Below, piece by piece: positions 14,228 through 18,476 of a stretch of 18,476 nucleotides of DNA; the stretch's first letter is position 1; each line of letters begins with the position of its first letter. The stretch is from Brachyspira pilosicoli (GTDB lineage: Bacteria > Spirochaetota > Brachyspiria > Brachyspirales > Brachyspiraceae). The notes beneath the pieces are model-generated. The model was not told the DNA's origin. It was given only the letters and a program-made list of their open reading frames with translations, and did not search any database. Location of the stretch: contig NZ_SRZM01000055.1 in the NCBI RefSeq assembly GCF_019402445.1, forward strand, positions 1 through 18,476, in the 5' to 3' direction. The translations under genes and the position numbers were made by a program.

Positions 14228-15892
14228 ATGCGTAACCGCACCGCACCGCACCGCACCGCACCGCACCGCACCGCACCGCACCGCACCGCACCGCACCGCA
14301 CCGCACTAATTATATTTTTATATAGTGTTGTAATTTTTATTTTTTGCAGTATTTATTTCTTACAAAATAAATCGGTTATGTTCGATCAATTTCAGCATTT
14401 TCATGATATGAAAGTATATTGTGATGCTGATAAAATTCCAACTAAAGGAGCCAGATTTTCTGCTACTTCGATAGTTGATGAATATAACACTACCCCTAAA
14501 ATTCCAGGTGGAACTTATTATGTATTATATTCTATGTTTTATAAATTATCAAATAATAATTGGTTTATAAGTAAAGTAATTAATTATATATTTAATTTAG
14601 CTATAATATTGCTATTCTTATTTTGGATTTATAAGAGATTTAATATTCTAGTATTTAACATAATAACATTAATATTGCTATCCAATTCTTTTTTATTATC
14701 ATCAATGGTTGATTATTGGAATCCTAATTATACTTTAGTCTTTAGTTTTATATTTTTAATTCTTTTAGTGGAATACATTTCTGATTATAAAGAGATATAT
14801 GTGAGATTATCATCTGTTTTTATTTTTCCTGTTTTAGCTATTATGTCTCAAACTCATATTAATGCATTTCTTTATTTAGTACCTACTTTAATTATATATT
14901 TAATTATAAATTTAAAAAAAACAAAAAACTATATTTTATTGTTTTTATTAGGAGTGTTTGTATCGTTTCTTCTATATTTACCTTATTTAATAGAAGAAAT
15001 AAATAACGGTTTTATAAATACAAAAATGATTTTTAATGGAATAGATTCTTATAAAAGATTAGATTTTCCTCCGCTTCATGCATTAATTATTTTTTCTACT
15101 AATGAAATGTCTATATTTTACGGAGGAAGATTTAATGCTATGGTACATTTTTGGTTTGTGAATCCTTTTTTTACTATAGGAATTTTGTTTTTAATAATCA
15201 ATTTGTTATTTTCTGCAATGTGTTTTTGTCTTTCTTTATATTATTCTTTGAATATAAGATATGAAGCTAAATCAATTCAGGAAAAAAATTTAATATACAT
15301 TTTGAGATTTCTTTTTTTATTTGTAATAGTTAATATTATTATACTTGTAGTTTTAAAAATGAAATCTGGTCCATTATACTATTTGAATTGTGTTTTTGCT
15401 TTTTCTTTTCTTCCAATTATATTTTTCTTTACAAAAAATTATGATAGAATATTAAATAATAAAAAGCTTAAAAATATTGTATATATTTATTTTTTATTAA
15501 ATACTTTTATGGTATCTATACAGATGATAAGATATATTTATGGGTATGAAAGACCTTATAATGTTTCTAATATAGAAAAATTTTATGAGGTGCTTCATAA
15601 TGAATCAAATAAATATGGAGATATTGCTATTGTAAATATGTATATTGGTGAACATAAAAATGAATATAGAGATATTTCTTCATTTTTCTATACTAATTAC
15701 TATATCAATGAGAACTCTCATTCTGAAAATGTATATATTTTATTTGATAAAATAAGTTCTTATAATTATAACATTATTAATGTTAATAAAAATATAGAGT
15801 ATCTTAATTCAAACGCTTATGTTATTAGCAGTAATAATAGATTATTTTTATATAAATATACAGGAAATTTACCAATTAAGTTTCCTAATTAA
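14228..15892 (+). CDS. Phase-variable polytopic membrane protein, probable GT-C-type glycosyltransferase (ON frame)
   Basis: The 554-aa product starts MRN, then has a repeat-encoded basic stretch (RTAPH four times plus RTA, residues 4-26) leading straight into the first membrane helix (about 27-45). About ten further hydrophobic segments follow, then a soluble C-terminal domain (about residues 435-554). After helix 1 comes FDQFQHFHDMK (52-62), then KIPTKGARF and TTPKIPGGTYYVLY. An acidic motif in the first external loop followed by such a loop is typical of GT-C glycosyltransferases that use lipid-linked sugars, but I cannot name the family with certainty. Other conserved stretches shared with the next gene are DYWNPNYTL, YLPYLIEEI and STNEMSIFYGG. 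The reading frame depends on the number of CCGCA units: 14 copies keep it open, 13 or 15 stop it early. A later in-frame ATG (Met51, 14378) would remove helix 1. Function is inferred. Confidence 0.8.
   Translation: MRNRTAPHRTAPHRTAPHRTAPHRTALIIFLYSVVIFIFCSIYFLQNKSVMFDQFQHFHDMKVYCDADKIPTKGARFSATSIVDEYNTTPKIPGGTYYVLYSMFYKLSNNNWFISKVINYIFNLAIILLFLFWIYKRFNILVFNIITLILLSNSFLLSSMVDYWNPNYTLVFSFIFLILLVEYISDYKEIYVRLSSVFIFPVLAIMSQTHINAFLYLVPTLIIYLIINLKKTKNYILLFLLGVFVSFLLYLPYLIEEINNGFINTKMIFNGIDSYKRLDFPPLHALIIFSTNEMSIFYGGRFNAMVHFWFVNPFFTIGILFLIINLLFSAMCFCLSLYYSLNIRYEAKSIQEKNLIYILRFLFLFVIVNIIILVVLKMKSGPLYYLNCVFAFSFLPIIFFFTKNYDRILNNKKLKNIVYIYFLLNTFMVSIQMIRYIYGYERPYNVSNIEKFYEVLHNESNKYGDIAIVNMYIGEHKNEYRDISSFFYTNYYINENSHSENVYILFDKISSYNYNIINVNKNIEYLNSNAYVISSNNRLFLYKYTGNLPIKFPN
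14236..14305 (+). repeat. Simple sequence repeat: 14 perfect CCGCA pentamers inside the coding start
   Basis: The tract begins 8 nt after the A of the ATG and runs for 70 bp without interruption, plus one matching base at 14306. Its GC content is 80 percent in otherwise very AT-rich DNA. Three units make one 15-nt period coding for five residues (RTAPH), and no frame of the repeat itself contains a stop. One extra unit puts TAA (14307-14309) in frame; one fewer puts TAG (14323-14325) in frame. Copy numbers 11, 14, 17 and so on keep the gene open. This is what slipped-strand phase-variation tracts look like. Confidence 0.97.
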
Positions 15893-15896
15893 TATA

Positions 15897-15924
15897 TTGA
15901 AAATAATTATAAATTGTATATAAT
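15897..15924 (+). promoter_or_regulatory. Promoter of the repeat-free paralogue
   Basis: TTGAAA (15897-15902) and a perfect TATAAT (15919-15924) are 16 nt apart, five bases after the preceding stop codon. The start near 15931 gives a leader of about 36 nt. It would allow expression independent of the ON/OFF state of the upstream gene. Confidence 0.6.
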
Positions 15925-15954
15925 ATCTGAAATTATTTAATAATACTAATGAAT

Positions 15955-15958
15955 GGAG
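15955..15958 (+). promoter_or_regulatory. Ribosome binding site deciding the start of the second paralogue
   Basis: GGAG stands 8 nt before the ATG at 15967. The more upstream in-frame ATG at 15949 has no purine-rich sequence before it, and the GGAG would fall inside its codons, so 15967 is the better start. Confidence 0.75.
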
Positions 15959-15966
15959 TATTTTCT

Positions 15967-17580
15967 ATGCTCAATAAATATATAATAATACCTGTTACGC
16001 TTATACTAGTTTCAATAGCAGCAAATATTTTTCTAGACTATTATACTATACCTAAAAGACTTACTAGAATAGACCAATCACAGCATTTTTATGATATGAA
16101 GAAATGGTATGAAAGCGGTAAACTTCCCACTACTTCTGCAAGATTTATTGCGAGTCAAGTAGTTAATGATGAGCTTACAACTCCAAGAGTACCAGGCGGA
16201 GCTTATTATATATTTTATACTTTATTTTACAAATTAGCCTCTGAAAACTTATTAGGAGCTAAAATAATTAATCTTATATTTAGTTTGATAATAATATCTA
16301 TATTTCTTTTTTGGTTTTATAAAAAATTTGGTTTGATGATTTTTTCTTTTATTACGCCTCTAATTTTATGTAATGGTTATTTTGTAATGGCCACTACAGA
16401 TTTTTGGAATCCAAATGTAACTTTATTGTTTAGCTTTTTATTTTTAATTTTTCTTTATGAGTATATTGAAGATGAAAATGATAATATTGTTAAAGCATCA
16501 GCTGTACTTATATTCCCAATACTAGCAATAATGGCACAAGGGCATTTTGTTACTTTTTTCTCTATGATACCAACAATAATTATATATTTACTTATTAAGT
16601 TTAAAAGAACTTTAAAATATGTTGTTTATTGGGTTATAGGGGTTGTTATATCTTTTTTAGAGTATTTGCCATATTTAATATCTGAAATACAAAATGGATT
16701 TAATAATACTAATTTAATATTTTCTGTAAGATCATCCCTTTGGAAATTACCTTTTCCTCAAATGCATGCTATAACATTATTTCCAACAAATGAGATGTCT
16801 GTTTTTTACGGAAACAGTTTATATGGAAGTATAAATTATTGGTTATCATATCCTATTATGATATTAGGTCTATTATTTTTATTTATTAGTATTGGTTTTT
16901 CTTTCTATTGTATAATAAGAGGCGTATACTTTGCCTTTAATAGAAAATATAAACCTAATTCAAATATAGAAAAAACATTATTAGAATTATTTAGAATATT
17001 TTTACTTTATGTTCCTGTTACAATAATTTTTAATATATTAGCTAAATCTAAACCTGGAACTTTCCATTATTTATATAATGCTTTTGCTATTTCTTATATT
17101 CCTATAATATTATTTGTATTCCAAAAAAAGGATAAATTCTTAACTAACAATAAATGGCTATATACAATTTCTTCTTTGTTGTTTATCAATGTAATAGTGA
17201 TGGTTTTGCAGATAACTACGTATGTAAAAAATTATGAAGAGCCTAGAAGTATAGGAGGTATGAAAACAGTTGCTAAGGCATTATTAGAACATTCTCAAGG
17301 TAAAGAATTGAGCATTATAGGTGTATATGCAGATGATAATTATATGTACAGAGATATTGCAGTTGCGTATTTTCCTGATATGGTTTGGAATCAGAATAAT
17401 AAATCAACTAATCTATATGTAGTTTTAGATAGAATTGGTACATTATCCAAACCTAAAGACACTGTTGATGAATATATGCAATATCTTAATAATAATGCTG
17501 ATTTAATTGGTGATAATGGAACTCTGTTTGTTTATAAGTATAAAGGTACTGAGCCATTACAGTTTCCAAAAAGAAAATAA
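15967..17580 (+). CDS. Polytopic membrane protein, probable GT-C-type glycosyltransferase, repeat-free paralogue
   Basis: With the start at 15967 the protein has 537 aa: a short N-terminus (MLNKYIII), helix 1 (about residues 6-24), an external loop with RIDQSQHFYDMKKW (34-47), KLPTTSARF and TTPRVPGGAYYIFY, roughly ten more membrane helices, and a C-terminal soluble domain of about 115 residues. It aligns along its whole length with the preceding gene: DFWNPNVTL, YLPYLISEI and PTNEMSVFYGN match there, as does the end (FVYKYKGTEPLQFP against LYKYTGNLPIKFP). The pair clearly arose by duplication. This copy has no sequence repeat. The Asp-rich first external loop fits a GT-C enzyme acting outside the membrane on a lipid-linked sugar, probably for LOS or another surface glycan, but donor and acceptor are unknown. 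It could also be a related polymerase or ligase. Its stop codon lies 4 nt from the stop of the opposing ATPase gene. Confidence 0.8.
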   Translation: MLNKYIIIPVTLILVSIAANIFLDYYTIPKRLTRIDQSQHFYDMKKWYESGKLPTTSARFIASQVVNDELTTPRVPGGAYYIFYTLFYKLASENLLGAKIINLIFSLIIISIFLFWFYKKFGLMIFSFITPLILCNGYFVMATTDFWNPNVTLLFSFLFLIFLYEYIEDENDNIVKASAVLIFPILAIMAQGHFVTFFSMIPTIIIYLLIKFKRTLKYVVYWVIGVVISFLEYLPYLISEIQNGFNNTNLIFSVRSSLWKLPFPQMHAITLFPTNEMSVFYGNSLYGSINYWLSYPIMILGLLFLFISIGFSFYCIIRGVYFAFNRKYKPNSNIEKTLLELFRIFLLYVPVTIIFNILAKSKPGTFHYLYNAFAISYIPIILFVFQKKDKFLTNNKWLYTISSLLFINVIVMVLQITTYVKNYEEPRSIGGMKTVAKALLEHSQGKELSIIGVYADDNYMYRDIAVAYFPDMVWNQNNKSTNLYVVLDRIGTLSKPKDTVDEYMQYLNNNADLIGDNGTLFVYKYKGTEPLQFPKRK

Positions 17581-17581
17581 A

Positions 17582-17601
17582 AATCTATAATGATATAGAT
17601 T
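17582..17601 (-). terminator. Weak hairpin terminator between convergent genes
   Basis: An 8-bp AT-rich inverted repeat, AATCTATA and TATAGATT around a 4-nt loop, overlaps the stop codon of the minus-strand ATPase gene. On the minus strand it is followed by a T-rich run (TTTATTTTCTTTTT, complement of 17581-17568). No T run follows on the plus strand, so it would mainly serve the minus-strand gene. Confidence 0.4.
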
Positions 17602-18476
17602 CTATAAACTGCTTTGCTACCCTAGGGCTTCTTCCTGCACTTCTTATTGCATAGCTTTCTGCTTGTTTTATAAGCTCTTCTTTATCTATTTGTATATTAT
17701 TGTCTTTTGCATATGATAGTACTATATCTATAAATAAATCCCTATCTGGTCTTTGGAAGGTTATAACTATACCGAATCTGTTTGTTAAACTCATTATCTG
17801 CTGAATAGTGTCTTCAACATGTATCTCATCGCCTGTTCTATCATTAAAGTTTTCTTTTATTAAATGTCTATAATTTGAAGTTACATAAACTACTATATTT
17901 TGAGGAAAAGAGTTTACTCCGCCTTCAAGCACTGCTTTTAAATATGAGAAACTATCATCATTTGAAGAAAAAGTTAAATCGTCTATAAATATTATAAATT
18001 TAAGAGGGCTTAAACTTAATTTTTGTATTATATCTGGTATAAATGATAATTGACTTTTTTTAACTTCAATAAGCCTTAAACCTTCATCTCTAAACATATT
18101 TGCAACTGCTTTTATAGTGCTGCTTTTACCAGTGCCAGCATCTCCATAAAGAAGTATGTTATTGGCTTTTTTGCCTTCCAATAACGCCTTAGTGTTTTGT
18201 ATTACTTTCTCTCTTTCTCTTTTATAGCCATATAACTGCTTTATATCTTGTTTATCTTGATGTTCTGCTTTTGTTATGTTGTTTTTTTCATCAAGTGTAA
18301 ACATATTATTATTATAAAATATGCCGTATCCTTTTTTGCTAATTTCTTTTATATGAGTAGTGTATATATTATAGAAATCAATTTTTTTTGTTTCTAATTC
18401 TGCTAAATTATTATAAATATCAGATAAATCAATTTCAGATAAATAACTAAAAAAATCTAATTCTTCTTTTAGAGCA
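17585..18476 (-). CDS. DUF815-family AAA+ ATPase (5' end outside window)
   Basis: The minus-strand frame stays open from the ATG at 18304 up to the right edge (57 more codons, including GYGIFYNNN just before MFTLDE), so the gene starts beyond the window and 18304 is probably not the true start. About 296 residues are visible; DUF815 proteins are usually somewhat longer. Counted from that Met, the AAA+ module has a family-typical lead-in (LYGYKREREKVIQNT), Walker A GDAGTGKSS (54-62), Walker B FIIFIDDLTF (103-112), sensor-1-like VTSNYRHL (141-148), the SLTNRFGI segment with a likely arginine finger, and a C-terminal GRSPRVAKQF with a likely sensor-2 arginine. The family resembles DnaA/Cdc6-like loaders but its role is not established. 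The gene converges on the glycosyltransferase-like gene with a 4-nt gap. Confidence 0.88.
   Translation of the reverse strand, partial: ALKEELDFFSYLSEIDLSDIYNNLAELETKKIDFYNIYTTHIKEISKKGYGIFYNNNMFTLDEKNNITKAEHQDKQDIKQLYGYKREREKVIQNTKALLEGKKANNILLYGDAGTGKSSTIKAVANMFRDEGLRLIEVKKSQLSFIPDIIQKLSLSPLKFIIFIDDLTFSSNDDSFSYLKAVLEGGVNSFPQNIVVYVTSNYRHLIKENFNDRTGDEIHVEDTIQQIMSLTNRFGIVITFQRPDRDLFIDIVLSYAKDNNIQIDKEELIKQAESYAIRSAGRSPRVAKQFIESISL

Noticed and set aside
14236..14305. Repeat array considered as CRISPR or as an assembly artefact
   Set aside because: The units are only 5 bp, perfectly tandem and without spacers, so it is not CRISPR. An artefact cannot be excluded without reads, but the tract sits in frame after a good ribosome binding site and both other frames stop at once, which fits a biological switch.
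15949..15966. ATG at 15949 as the start of the second paralogue
   Set aside because: No ribosome binding site precedes it, while GGAG at 15955-15958 is well placed for the ATG at 15967.
18382..18389. Run of eight T (poly-A on the coding strand) in the DUF815 gene as a phase-variable homopolymer
   Set aside because: Runs of this length are expected by chance in Lys-rich genes of AT-rich genomes, and similar runs occur elsewhere in the window.

Overview
The window looks like chromosomal DNA of a Brachyspira-type spirochaete. This is inferred from the very AT-rich base composition, AGA-dominated arginine codons, the style of the proteins (long Lys/Asn/Ile-rich stretches) and the mixture of LPS/LOS-type heptose synthesis with Gram-negative peptidoglycan genes. 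No search could be run, so the genus is an inference. Two genes are cut by the window edges: a GltS-type symporter at the left and a DUF815 AAA+ ATPase at the right.

Layout. Positions 1-762 hold the C-terminal part of a sodium/glutamate symporter. Positions 870-3690 form a cell-envelope block: heptose-phosphate adenylyltransferase (rfaE2), murC, and a MurB homologue that overlaps murC by 26 bp and has lost most recognisable FAD-binding and catalytic motifs. Positions 3755-6118 carry a small four-helix DUF486/DMT-type membrane protein, an orphan family-3 amino-acid-binding lipoprotein and a membrane-anchored SpoIIE/RsbU-type PP2C phosphatase. The 403-nt gap at 6119-6521 holds a tRNA-Asn gene on the minus strand with its own promoter and terminator, and a promoter for dnaE. 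dnaE (6522-10166) is followed by a strong promoter and a compact oppB-oppC-oppD-oppF operon (10282-14184) with no oppA beside it.

The most striking part is 14228-17580. Two adjacent paralogous genes encode polytopic membrane proteins with features of GT-C glycosyltransferases. The first begins, three codons after its ATG, with 14 perfect copies of the GC-rich pentamer CCGCA, in a genome where almost everything else is AT-rich. Five bases is not a multiple of three, so gain or loss of one unit shifts the frame. Both wrong frames hit a stop within a few codons of the repeat (TAA at 14307-14309 or TAG at 14323-14325). The window shows the ON state. The second paralogue has no repeat and its own promoter. 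This has the architecture of a phase-variable contingency locus, probably altering a surface glycan; the substrate is unknown.

How the genes might work together: rfaE2 supplies activated heptose for surface LOS, murC/murB belong to peptidoglycan precursor synthesis, the two GT-C-like proteins would decorate the envelope, and the Opp and GltS systems plus the orphan binding protein handle peptide and amino-acid uptake. Apart from the opp and murC-murB groups, neighbours seem to be separate transcription units, many preceded by readable sigma-70-like promoters.
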